Translations under genes and position numbers: made by a program
Shown: piece after piece, positions 56,901-64,000 of the stretch
Position numbering within the stretch: the first letter of the stretch is position 1
Layout: every line of letters starts with the position of its first letter
Notes under the pieces: model-generated
What the model saw: only the letters and a program-made list of their open reading frames with translations
Databases searched by the model: none
What the model was told of the DNA's origin: nothing
Assembly (NCBI RefSeq): GCF_042477335.2
Contig: NC_091247.1
Coordinates: forward strand, 227,254,001-227,318,000
DNA from: Ovis canadensis
Lineage: Eukaryota > Chordata > Mammalia > Artiodactyla > Bovidae
Direction: 5' to 3'
Length of the DNA: 64,000 nt

Positions 56901-59900
56901 TTGAATACTATATATACGCATATTGAACTGGAACAAAAATGGGATACGATAAAAGAAAATGTGAAGGCAGAGCGGTATGAAAATCTGAATGGCTTAATTA
57001 AATCAGCTTCTGAATAAATTCTTAAACATGTAATTTCCTATAGGATCTCCTGCTAGAAATGGCCCTACCTCCTTGGTCGATAAAAAGATTTCAGCTCCTA
57101 AAACTAACGGCGACAGTCAGCAGCCTTCCTCCTCTGGTGCTGCTCGCCACGGGAACGCCTATCACAGACAGCTGGCAGCTTTAAACTGCTCTGTTCGGGA
57201 TTGGATCGTGAAGCACGTGAACACAAACCCGCTCTGCGACCTCACACCTATCTTTAAAGACTATGAGAAATACTTAGCAAGCATCGAACAGCAGCACGGG
57301 AACGGTGGCAGCAGTAGTTCTGAAAGTGAAGCCAACAAAATATCAGTTGAAGCACAGCCTCCTTCTCTATTTGGTTCAACAAAATTACAACCAGAGTCAC
57401 CATTTTTGTTTCATGTCAACAAAACGGAGGATATGTCTGAAAAGAAGGTGGAAGCTGTGTCTGAAAAGAGCAAGGACCCATCACTAGGAGCCACAAGTGC
57501 CTCGTTTAATTTTGGCAAGAAAATTGAGAGTTCTGTTATGGGCTCCTTAAATTCGGGCCCCTTGACTGGATTTTCATTTTCTTCTGGAAACTCCAGTTTA
57601 TTTGGCAAAGATACTACCCAGAGTAAACCGGTTTCTTCACCATTTTCCACTAAAACATTGGAGAGCCAAGCAGAAAGTGGCGGCAACGAATGCAAAGGTA
57701 AGCGCAGTTCAGTGCCTGAGGCCTGTTTCAGGTTCCTGTGAGCTCTGTGTTTAGTGGGAAAAGCACAGTCTTGTGAGTGAGGTGGGTCTGGATTCACGTC
57801 CAGACTCCATCAGTGCCTAGACATGTGTGTGATCCTGGGCAGGGCTGGTTAACTTCTCTGATTCGTTATTCGTAAAATAGAGTAAGACCTATTTTATAGG
57901 ATTATTTTAAGGATTACGAATATAAAAATAATATAAAAACATCTGGCACGGGAACTTTGAAAACCCATCAAACACATGCCTTTCCATTAAGAAAAAAAAC
58001 TAAACTAACATTTTTTGAAAATTTTTATTTTATTGAAAAAACTCATCATAGATGTTCACTGAAATGTTTTAAGAGATTTGCTTATAAATTCACATAGCAA
58101 AACAGTACTGTAAATAAAATAGGTAGACTCCATAGACATGAACTTAGACTAGCTCCAGGAGAAGGTGACGGACGGGAAGGCCTGATGTGCTTCAGTCTGT
58201 GAGGTGGCAAAGAGCTGGCTATGATTTGGGGACTGAAGGACAGCAGCAACAAGACTTCATAACCTTGGGGGACAAATGTCTGGGTTGTAGCCACCTTTCT
58301 AGAAGTGTTCGTGGTGTGTCTTCTTGGTGCCCCAAACCAGGCGGTAATCCCAGCCCCTCCGCTCTCTCCGTTGTTCTTCAGTCAGTGCAGTTGTGTCTGA
58401 GCCTTCTCCAACACCACAGTTCAAAAGCATCAATTCTTCAGCCCTCAGCTTTCTTTATAGTCCAACTCTCAGATCCGTCCTTGACCACTGGAAAAACCAT
58501 AGCTTTGACTACACGGACCTTTGCTGGCAAAGTAATGTCTTCACTTTTTAATATGCTGTCTAAGTTGGTCATAACTTTTTCCAAGGAGCAAGCATCTTTT
58601 AATTTAATGACTGCAGTCATCGTCTGCAGTGATTTTGGAGCCCAGGAAAATAAAGTCTGTCACTATTTCCACTGTTTCCCCATCTGTTTGCCATGAAGTG
58701 TTGAGACCGGATGCCATGATCTTCGTTTTCTGAATGTTGAGCTTTAAGCCAACTTTTTCACTCTCCTCTTTCACTTTCATCAAGAGGTTCTTTAGTTCTT
58801 CGCGTTCTGCCAGCTTGTGCATCTTCCAGTCCAGCATTTCTCATGATGTACTCTGCATAGAAGTTAAATAAGCAGGGTGACAATATACAGCTTTGACATA
58901 CTCCTTGCCCAGTTTGGAACCAGTCTGTAGTTCCATGTCCAGTTCTAACTCTCCCTTCTTGACCTGCATGCAGATTTTTCAGGACGTAAGGTCAGGTGGT
59001 CTGCTATCCCCATCTCTTTAAGAATTTTCCACAGTTTGTTGTGATCCACACAGTCAAAGGATTTGGCATAGTCAGTGGAGCAGAAGTAGATGTTTTTCTG
59101 GAACTCTTGCTTTTTCTGTGATCCAACTGAATTTGGCAATTTGATCTCTGGTTCCTCTGCCTTTTCTAAATCCAGCTTGAACATCTCCAAATAGGGGTTG
59201 TGTCATTATCCCTCTTCACCCCATGGTGGTCATGAACAAGTAGAGTCTGTATAGAGACTTAAAACTAGTTAAAAGTGCATTCCCCAAGTATTAGCATATT
59301 GATCTTTGAAAAGAAAACTGCAGTTGCCAGTGGGCCATAAATACTATGTTTTTCTTCCTGGAGGTAAACTTCCTTCTGTTACTTTGCCCTGCCTTCAGCT
59401 ATCCTCAGGCAAGAACCCTCCAGGGCAAAGCAGAGAATAAAGAGCTTCCCTTTGTCCATCTTAAATAAGATGAACAGAGAGCGTGTCACAGTCACAGGGA
59501 TTCTGCTGTTTGTAGAAAGGATGCTGAATTGGAATAGAGTCTCCATCTCAGCACCACTCCATAAAGCACTTATTTCTCACCCGGTGGTTATCACGTGTTA
59601 TGCATGGAAAGACTTGGAGAACTTGATAAAGTAACAAAACTCAGGAGTACCTTCTTAAAATTTAAATCTTGTGACCTGAATTGTTTGAGCAGCAGAATTC
59701 TTTTTCTAGTTACTCATCACTGAGTTTTATGCAGTTGCTTTCTCTTTAGGGGGATCGTAATTTGTGTCCACCAGTGACTTACTCTCCCCTATGATTGGGG
59801 CACTGGGGTCAAGGTTAGTGCTTTGGGCTCAGACCGGGAGGGTGCCCGCCATACCAGCATGTCCACAGGCGTGGCAATGCAGACACAGCTTCAGTTACTT

Positions 59901-62900
59901 AGACTTCGCTTGGGACTCGTTTCTCTGACAAACATGCCCTGTAAAATGCTTGTTTTCTCCATCTTTGGCCATTGTGCTCCTTGGTTCTTCTTTGGCATGA
60001 TGCAGAAATGATCACAGGAATATTTGGGGATGAAATTTCCTGTGCTAGAAGCCTGTCTGAGATTTTTCTTTTTGTGGCTAACCTGAGTATAAGTGAGTGT
60101 TGACTTTTTCTGTGTAACTTTGCCTGCACTCTGCATACAAGCACGGACACTTTTGTTCTAAGACTTTCTGCAAAAATCCAGCAAGTACCTCCTCACCTTG
60201 ACCCCCCACACACAGTTAGATTGTGCTTTCAGTTTCTGTATCCGCTTACATGTAATTTTTAGGTTCAGGTGAGGGGCGGGGAGGGGGGCAAACTTCCTTT
60301 ATCACATTTTCAGGCTCTTGATCGGAATCTTATTGGTGGTGTTTTTACAAAAGGTGGAGATGAAGAAGAGAATGACGAGCCACCAAAAGTAGTAGTTACT
60401 GAAGTAAAAGAAGACGATGCTTTTTACTCCAAAAAGTAAGTAGTAGTCACAGCAACCCGCTTGATGAATTTATTTTCAGAGACATGGAAACAGGCTTCTG
60501 GCTGGAGCGCATGGGCAACATCATTCCTGCTGAGTTTACCAGGCACCCCTCCTGGGGTCAGGCTGTGCCTGCTCCCAGGATTGGGACAAGGAAGAATTCT
60601 GGGCCTGTTTATTTAAAAATAATATGATCTTTAAATTTCCTGCTGGGCGAAGCCTGCTCTTTTATGTTAGTTTAGCTCTTTCAGCTTTTCAGGTGCTTTA
60701 GAAACTCTTTTCTGTCCTCATCTCTTATCTCATCGTTCTCTCCCTTTTTCTCCTTCCCTTCTTCCCTTCCTTTCCCTGCAGAGATAGTCATCTAAGTCAG
60801 TGATTCTAGATTTGGCTTTACTTTACTCTATCTTCCCCCAGGGATGCAAGATGGTTTGTCGTGTAGGGGGATTTTGTTTAATGCGAGTTGCTGCTTTCAG
60901 AAAAAGGCTGAAGGGAAATTTTTGGTTATCTCTCAGTGAAATGAAATTAGTGCTTTTTAACAAAGATTTTACTGAAAAACATTTGTGCCCTTAAAGCTTC
61001 CCTTGGATATGTTTTTCTAATACAAAAATTTCAGACTTATTAAGTCAGCAGTTTTCATAGTATAAATCACCAAATCCCGTTGGATTTCAAATGTTTATTT
61101 TTGAGAAGTTTTAAAAAGAGACCAATTCCTTTTGCCTGTTTTAAAATAATTACACTGATGGCATAAGGGAATGACCCTGACTAAGGGCATTTTTTGCTTG
61201 TTTTGAATGAGGCTTTTTTGGTTTTTGATTTGCCCCTCCTCAAGGCCTGTGGGATCTTAATTTCCTGACCAGGGATTGAACTCTGGCCCCAGCAGTGGAA
61301 GTGCCGAGTCCTAACCACTGGACCACAGAGACTCTAACCCAAGGTTTTTTTCTAGTCATAGTGAATCAAAGGAACAGGCAGTGGTTTTGACTTATTTAAT
61401 AATGACCAATGGAGATGAAAGAGTCCTGAAGAAAATTCAAAAATAAGAACTAGGGAAAAGGTGAGGGGGAGGGGCAGAGTGTTTGTCCTGTATGTCCCTG
61501 TTCTTTAAGCACCAGGGGCAGCTCTTGAGCTCAGGACCAATACATCCAGGAGCTGTAAGGTGCTTGGCAGTGATTTTTGCCTGACCTGAGAAAGGATAGT
61601 TTCAGAAACCGTTGTGAAGAATTGTATCAGGCCTGCTGTGTAATAGTGAGAAAAAAGGCGGGACTGTAGGCTGTCTCATCAGACTCTTACCTGCCTTGTG
61701 TGCAGACCTGATTTGGGTCAACAGAAGACTCTACCAAGCTCCCTCTGCGGTATTTGCTAACTGGCTTCCACACAGGCATGAGCAGGGGCTGTTGGAAAAT
61801 CGTGTGGCTTTCGTGACATGTCACTGAGTGATCATGTCGATTATTTTTCTCCTTAGGTGTAAACTGTTTTACAAGAAAGAAAATGAATTTAAAGAGAAGG
61901 GTGTGGGCACTCTGCATTTAAAACCTACAGCGAATCAGAAGACACAGCTGTTAGTGCGGGCAGACACCAATTTAGGTGAGTGCCTTTTTCTTCAGGTGGC
62001 ACAAAATAATCATAATTACATGGTACATAGAAGCTCTCTTGCTGATTTTGGTCTTCAAGATTTTCAAGTATGTTGATGTGTTTTTTGGAATAGAATAGAG
62101 ATTGTTCAGGACAAATTCATCCTGTATGACACATTACTTACAGATTTATTTGAATGCTGGGGTGATAGTGCAGAAGGAAAACTCGATGTATTAGAAAGCT
62201 GCTGCCAAGGAAGTAACAAAATGTTTTCATTTTCCTTTGTGCTAGAACTGTGACTAAGAAACTGTAGGTAAATTGGACGGTTTAGTTAACTCTCCAGGAG
62301 AATTAACCTTGTAAAGAGATCCTTTTTATGTAGCAAAAAATCATTAACTCGTTGTTGTCCACCCTCCAGCCTTACCATTGACAGTCCTCTGAAAGGAGGG
62401 GGTAGTGCCCGGGTGGGGGTTCTGAGGGGAAGTGGTCGGGGTTGCCAGGCGACACCAGACTGTGTTCCTGAAACAGACTCCTGTGAAGCTCCTTTCTTTC
62501 ATGTGGGCTCAGCTGACCTGTGGTGCAGTCACAGTGCGCTCACTCTTGCCTGTGAGCGTGCTGCCCCCTGTGACAGAGCCATTTCCCAGCTGACCACTCT
62601 TTGGGGAGAAGGCCTCGGTGGGGCCGAGTCCACGTCCTGCCAGAAGCCCCGTGTTCCTCTCTTGGGGACCCCATACTGTCAGGGAACCAGGCCCTTTTTG
62701 TGACGTTCCTGTGGCTCCGTGTTAAGTATGCATTGCATGATTGTTTAATGTTTAGCCTATTAAAGGTGTAGTCTCATGGAAAGTAGTTTATTTTTATGCA
62801 TTTTTCCCTTTGTTTCAATGCAGGCAACATACTGCTCAACATCCTGATTGCACCCAGCATGCCATGCACCCGCACAGGGAAGAACAACGTGCTCGTCGTC

Positions 62901-63026
62901 TGCGTTCCGAACCCGCCCGTCGATGAGAAGAACGCCGCCACCCCCGTCCCCATGTTGATCCGGGTGAAGACGAGCGAGGACGCGGATGAGCTGCACAGAA
63001 TCCTGCTGGAGAAGAAGGGTGCCTGA
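50925..63026 (+). CDS. NUP50: NUP50, nucleoporin 50 (complete coding span, 7 coding exons)
   Basis: NUP50 is a mobile nucleoporin of the nuclear basket that binds importin-alpha and Ran and speeds cargo release and importin recycling. The coding exons are 50925-50993, 52950-53033, 55828-56014, 57044-57697, 60354-60435, 61857-61975 and 62824-63026. Together they total 1398 nt (465 residues plus stop), against 468 in human as I recall it. All borders are GT/AG and all split codons rejoin in frame. Residues 1-15 form the importin-alpha-binding segment. A basic cluster K41-K42-A43-K44-R45-R46 follows. FG dipeptides lie at 76, 113, 223, 270 and 300. The conserved block at about 151-191 contains [11 protein letters not shown], and residues from about 333 to the end match the Ran-binding domain. 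The start ATG has A at -3 and G at +4. Residue 5 is Ile where I recall Asn in human. The assignment is firm; expression was not tested. Confidence 0.97.
51100..51369 (+). mobile_element. BovB 3' end in NUP50 intron 2
   Basis: The sequence runs from GATGTTGAAGCTGAAACTCC to the ACTGAATGGAACTGAACTGG tail, about 270 nt of the BovB 3' end in sense with NUP50. It is complementary to the BovB in intron 3 (54104-54597), so the pair flanks exon 3. Confidence 0.88.
51370..52949 (+). other. NUP50 intron 2, unique part
   Basis: No repeat, RNA gene or coding signal is recognised. The 3' end carries a pyrimidine-rich tract and CTCCTGCAG acceptor. Upstream of the acceptor the sequence differs from the inverted exon 3 copy at 45 kb, so that duplication stops at or very near this splice site. 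Confidence 0.6.
52950..53033 (+). CDS. NUP50: NUP50 coding exon 3 (residues 24-51)
   Basis: The exon is 84 nt, phase 0 on both sides, between CTGCAG and GAA|GTGAGT. It encodes [11 protein letters not shown] followed by the basic cluster KKAKRR (residues 41-46) and NVGFE. Being a multiple of three it can be skipped without a frameshift, which would remove the basic nuclear-import-type cluster. A decayed inverted copy lies at 44974-45064. Confidence 0.96.
53191..53312 (+). mobile_element. Bov-A type SINE fragment inside an L1
   Basis: The sequence runs from TGGAGAAGGAAATGGCAACC through GGGTCACAGAGAGTCAGTGA. Short GTTTATCA repeats (53182-53189 and 53331-53338) may be its target duplication, which would extend the insert to about 53330. 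Confidence 0.75.
53331..53780 (-). mobile_element. L1 ORF2 3' part, antisense in NUP50 intron 3
   Basis: The complement reads as the end of L1 ORF2: CCAGCACTGTTTACAATAGT-like, AACCCAGGAGTGGGAT-like and SHY-type strings. The L1 stops near the ccatcgataga region of the consensus and lacks the 3' UTR. The missing 3' portion of the same kind of L1 adjoins the inverted NUP50 exon 3 copy at 44459-44828. Confidence 0.8.
54104..54597 (-). mobile_element. BovB 3' part, antisense in NUP50 intron 3
   Basis: It begins with the inverted tail TTCAGTTGCTCAGTTGTGTC and extends to TGCTGTCTAGGTTTGCCATA, corresponding to the C-terminal coding end and 3' UTR of BovB. Stops and indels abound. Confidence 0.88.
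54600..55827 (+). other. NUP50 intron 3, 3' part, unique
   Basis: No confident repeats. The open frame on the minus strand at 55008-55345 lacks any family match I can recognise and is not called. The intron ends TTTTTTAG. Confidence 0.5.
55828..56014 (+). CDS. NUP50: NUP50 coding exon 4 (residues 52-113 plus first base of 114)
   Basis: A glycine-rich segment ([20 protein letters not shown]) gives the first FG dipeptide at 76-77. It is followed by [20 protein letters not shown]. The donor TTC G|GTAAGT is phase 1 and creates the second FG (113-114) across the junction. Confidence 0.95.
56080..56100 (+). repeat. poly-T run
   Basis: Nineteen or so consecutive T in NUP50 intron 4; no element is attached. 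Confidence 0.7.
56205..56345 (+). repeat. MIR SINE fragment
   Basis: TGGGTTCTCTTCTGCCAGTT, then GTTCCTTAACCTTTGAGTTT matches the MIR sense core (cttaacctctctgtgcctcag). Confidence 0.6.
56822..56872. repeat. TA/CA microsatellite
   Basis: Alternating ATATATATGTATATATATAC then ACACACA and a second ATATATAT block in NUP50 intron 4. Confidence 0.8.
57044..57697 (+). CDS. NUP50: NUP50 coding exon 5 (central FG region, residues 114-331 plus first base of 332)
   Basis: This is the largest exon. It opens [15 protein letters not shown], contains the conserved helical block [20 protein letters not shown] to [13 protein letters not shown] (about 151-199), and carries FG dipeptides at 223 (PSLFGSTKL), 270 (FNFGKK) and 300 (SSLFGKD). 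It ends GGNECK with the phase-1 donor AAA G|GTAAGC. Reading beyond the donor runs into intron and stops at 57741. Confidence 0.97.
57770..57950 (+). repeat. MIR SINE
   Basis: TGGATTCACGTCCAGACTCC, GTGTGATCCTGGGCAGG and AACTTCTCTGATTCGTTATT follow the MIR sense order. Confidence 0.7.
58126..58250 (+). mobile_element. BovB 3'-end fragment in NUP50 intron 5
   Basis: CCATAGACATGAACTTAGAC through GGTGACGGACGGGAAGGCCT and a decayed tail ending GGGACTGAAGGACAGC. It is in the opposite orientation to the larger BovB piece that follows, and the intervening 145 bp are not recognised. Confidence 0.65.
58396..59195 (-). mobile_element. BovB reverse-transcriptase region, antisense in NUP50 intron 5
   Basis: The minus strand encodes decayed BovB protein: [40 protein letters not shown] and WTIKKAEG segments in changing frames. 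Both 5' and 3' ends are missing and the polymerase box itself is deleted or unreadable. Confidence 0.9.
59200..60353 (+). other. NUP50 intron 5, 3' part, unique
   Basis: No repeat recognised. A decoy acceptor TTTTCAG ends at 60313, 40 nt before the real exon 6 start; using it would add an immediate stop codon (TGA at 60319-60321). The true acceptor, TTACAAAAG, has a weak pyrimidine tract. Confidence 0.6.
60354..60435 (+). CDS. NUP50: NUP50 coding exon 6 (residues 332-359, split at both ends)
   Basis: Joining AAA G with GT gives Gly332, then [20 protein letters not shown], which opens the Ran-binding domain. The donor AAAAA|GTAAGT leaves two bases of Lys359. The acidic EEENDEPP lead is typical of Ran-binding domains. 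Confidence 0.95.
60436..61856 (+). other. NUP50 intron 6
   Basis: Mostly unique; a CHR-type SINE lies at 61235-61330. No other feature is supported. Confidence 0.55.
61235..61330 (-). mobile_element. CHR-type tRNA SINE fragment
   Basis: The complement reads TCCAGTGGTTAGGACTCGGC and CCTGGTCAGGAAATTAAGAT, the usual head and B-box region of the family. Confidence 0.8.
61857..61975 (+). CDS. NUP50: NUP50 coding exon 7 (residues 359-398 plus first base of 399)
   Basis: [20 protein letters not shown] and [19 protein letters not shown] form the Ran-binding-domain core, including the W/F-KERGVG-type turn (here [11 protein letters not shown]). Flanked by CCTTAG and TTA G|GTGAG. Confidence 0.96.
61976..62823 (+). 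other. NUP50 intron 7
   Basis: Unique sequence. The open frame at 62413-62703 has no recognisable family and no splice signals tying it to the gene; it is not called. Confidence 0.5.
62824..63026 (+). CDS. NUP50: NUP50 last coding exon (residues 399-465 and stop)
   Basis: [38 protein letters not shown] and [20 protein letters not shown] complete the Ran-binding domain. The protein ends KKGA with TGA at 63024-63026. This exon is markedly GC/CpG-richer than the others (many NCG third positions). Confidence 0.97.
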
Positions 63027-63195
63027 GCATGCCCGCCGAGGAGTGGCTGCCACGCTGCTGCTTCCCCTAGCGCCCCTGAGCTTAGTCAGTTTTCTTCTCT
63101 TCTTACTTTGACGTTCTAGGACTTAGAGATAACTTAAAACTTTTGTGGGGAACATTAATATTAAAAGGCCAATAAAACCTTCAATGTTAAGTGTT
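63027..63195 (+). other. NUP50: NUP50 3' UTR (proximal form)
   Basis: From the stop codon to about 20 nt past the first AATAAA. Longer 3' UTR forms extending through 64000 are possible; the rest of the window shows no other gene. Confidence 0.65.
63171..63176 (+). terminator. Polyadenylation signal AATAAA
   Basis: Canonical hexamer 145 nt after the stop codon, in an AT-rich context. Confidence 0.7.
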
Positions 63196-64000
63196 AAGAA
63201 ATTGCATTCTCCCTTCTTAAGAACTGTCTAATGTGTAAAATACATTTGAAAGAAAAATTTTGGAAGATTTTTAACATTTATTAAACTAACCACAAGTGAT
63301 TTCTTAATGGACTGAAATCAGGGTATCGATTAGATTTCCCAAAGGCTTTTCTGATCCAGGGCTTGGGGTCTGCTGCCAGCATCTGCGCAGCCGCTCGTCC
63401 TCCAGTGAGCGTGGCTGGTGTGGGGTGGACCTGCTGCCGCGCTGTGGCCGAGGTGCTCACCTGTGCTTTGTCATGTTACTTTACAGCTGGAACGTTTGCC
63501 TTCAGCAGTGGAGTCCTCAGCCGTTTTCGTGTGGACGCTGGCCTCTAACCCTACAGGCTGCTTTGCTAGGATTCCAGAGCTGCTTTTTCATTTTAAGAGG
63601 AAATGAGTAGCTTGTTGTTTGGTTTTGTAGGTTCCTTCATGAGGTGCTCTTACTTCTGTATCCCCCTAGAGACGAAAGGGATGGGGGGCTTGCCAGGAAA
63701 GAGGTTGAAAAGCACAAATTTGGTAGTTTGTAGACCACAGACAGTGGTCACAACCCTTATAGAAAAAAGGGTTAAACCGTACAACAAAAGGGAAAGAATA
63801 TGCTCTTAGTTAATTGTACCGTGATGAACCCTATGGATCTAAACCCTAACCTTAAGTCATAGGAGCTTTTATTACACATGAGCCATGTGAACTAAGCAGG
63901 AAACACGCAATAAGGTAATGGAAGAGGAAGTTGTGTGTGTAAACGTTGCCTTTAACTTTTAGACACCAGTGTATTCTACATTTGATACTGAAATTTCCAT
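63196..64000 (+). other. Downstream of NUP50: no gene recognised
   Basis: Unique sequence, possibly distal 3' UTR. Short overlapping open frames at 63363-63610 look accidental. Confidence 0.5.

Noticed and set aside
57073..57741. 222-codon frame as a single-exon gene
   Set aside because: It is NUP50 exon 5 read through its donor into the intron.
62413..62703. 96-codon frame in NUP50 intron 7 as an alternative exon
   Set aside because: It is not joined by plausible splice sites in the right phase and matches no known NUP50 isoform I can recall.

Overview
The window is mammalian genomic DNA from a pecoran ruminant, most likely a bovid. The evidence is the repeat content: many BovB (RTE-clade) LINE copies, Bov-tA and BOV-A2 SINEs, cetartiodactyl CHR-type tRNA-derived SINEs and ruminant L1 3' ends, plus old mammal-wide repeats (MIR, an L2/CR1-like LINE, MER1 and a Tigger-like DNA transposon). 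I cannot separate cattle, sheep, goat and relatives from the sequence alone.

The one complete protein-coding gene I can support is NUP50 (nucleoporin 50) on the + strand. A CpG island at about 46.2-47.65 kb holds the promoter and a non-coding exon 1. Seven coding exons follow, between 50925 and 63026. They join in frame with canonical GT/AG borders to give 465 residues: an importin-alpha-binding N-terminus, a basic cluster, five FG dipeptides and a C-terminal Ran-binding domain. A polyadenylation signal lies at 63171.

Positions 1-46200 are intergenic and strongly repeat-built. 1-20 kb: short BovB 3' ends, SINEs of both orientations, L1 and L2/CR1 fossils and an old LTR end. 20.2-21.85 kb: a retro-inserted copy of the 5' end (first coding exon plus intron) of what looks like CCDC150, flanked by a perfect 15-bp target-site duplication. 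22-26.4 kb: BovB copies nested with SINEs, a MER1 transposon and a near-perfect 29-bp-arm hairpin. 30.6-31.7 kb: a 3'-truncated ERV LTR. 34-36.5 kb: a BovB with a 488-codon open frame whose reverse-transcriptase box reads YADN, not YADD. 37.6-44.1 kb: a long BovB broken by an inverted BovB and by a solo LTR with a 5-bp duplication. 44.83-45.06 kb: an inverted partial copy of NUP50 exon 3 and its downstream intron, about 6 kb upstream of the real gene.

No new enzymatic or defence system is visible. The interesting material is genome structure: NUP50 duplication debris, the CCDC150-like retrocopy, a SINE inserted 20 nt from the NUP50 start-codon exon, BovB elements of opposite orientation flanking NUP50 exon 3, and a 76-codon upstream reading frame that overlaps the NUP50 start.
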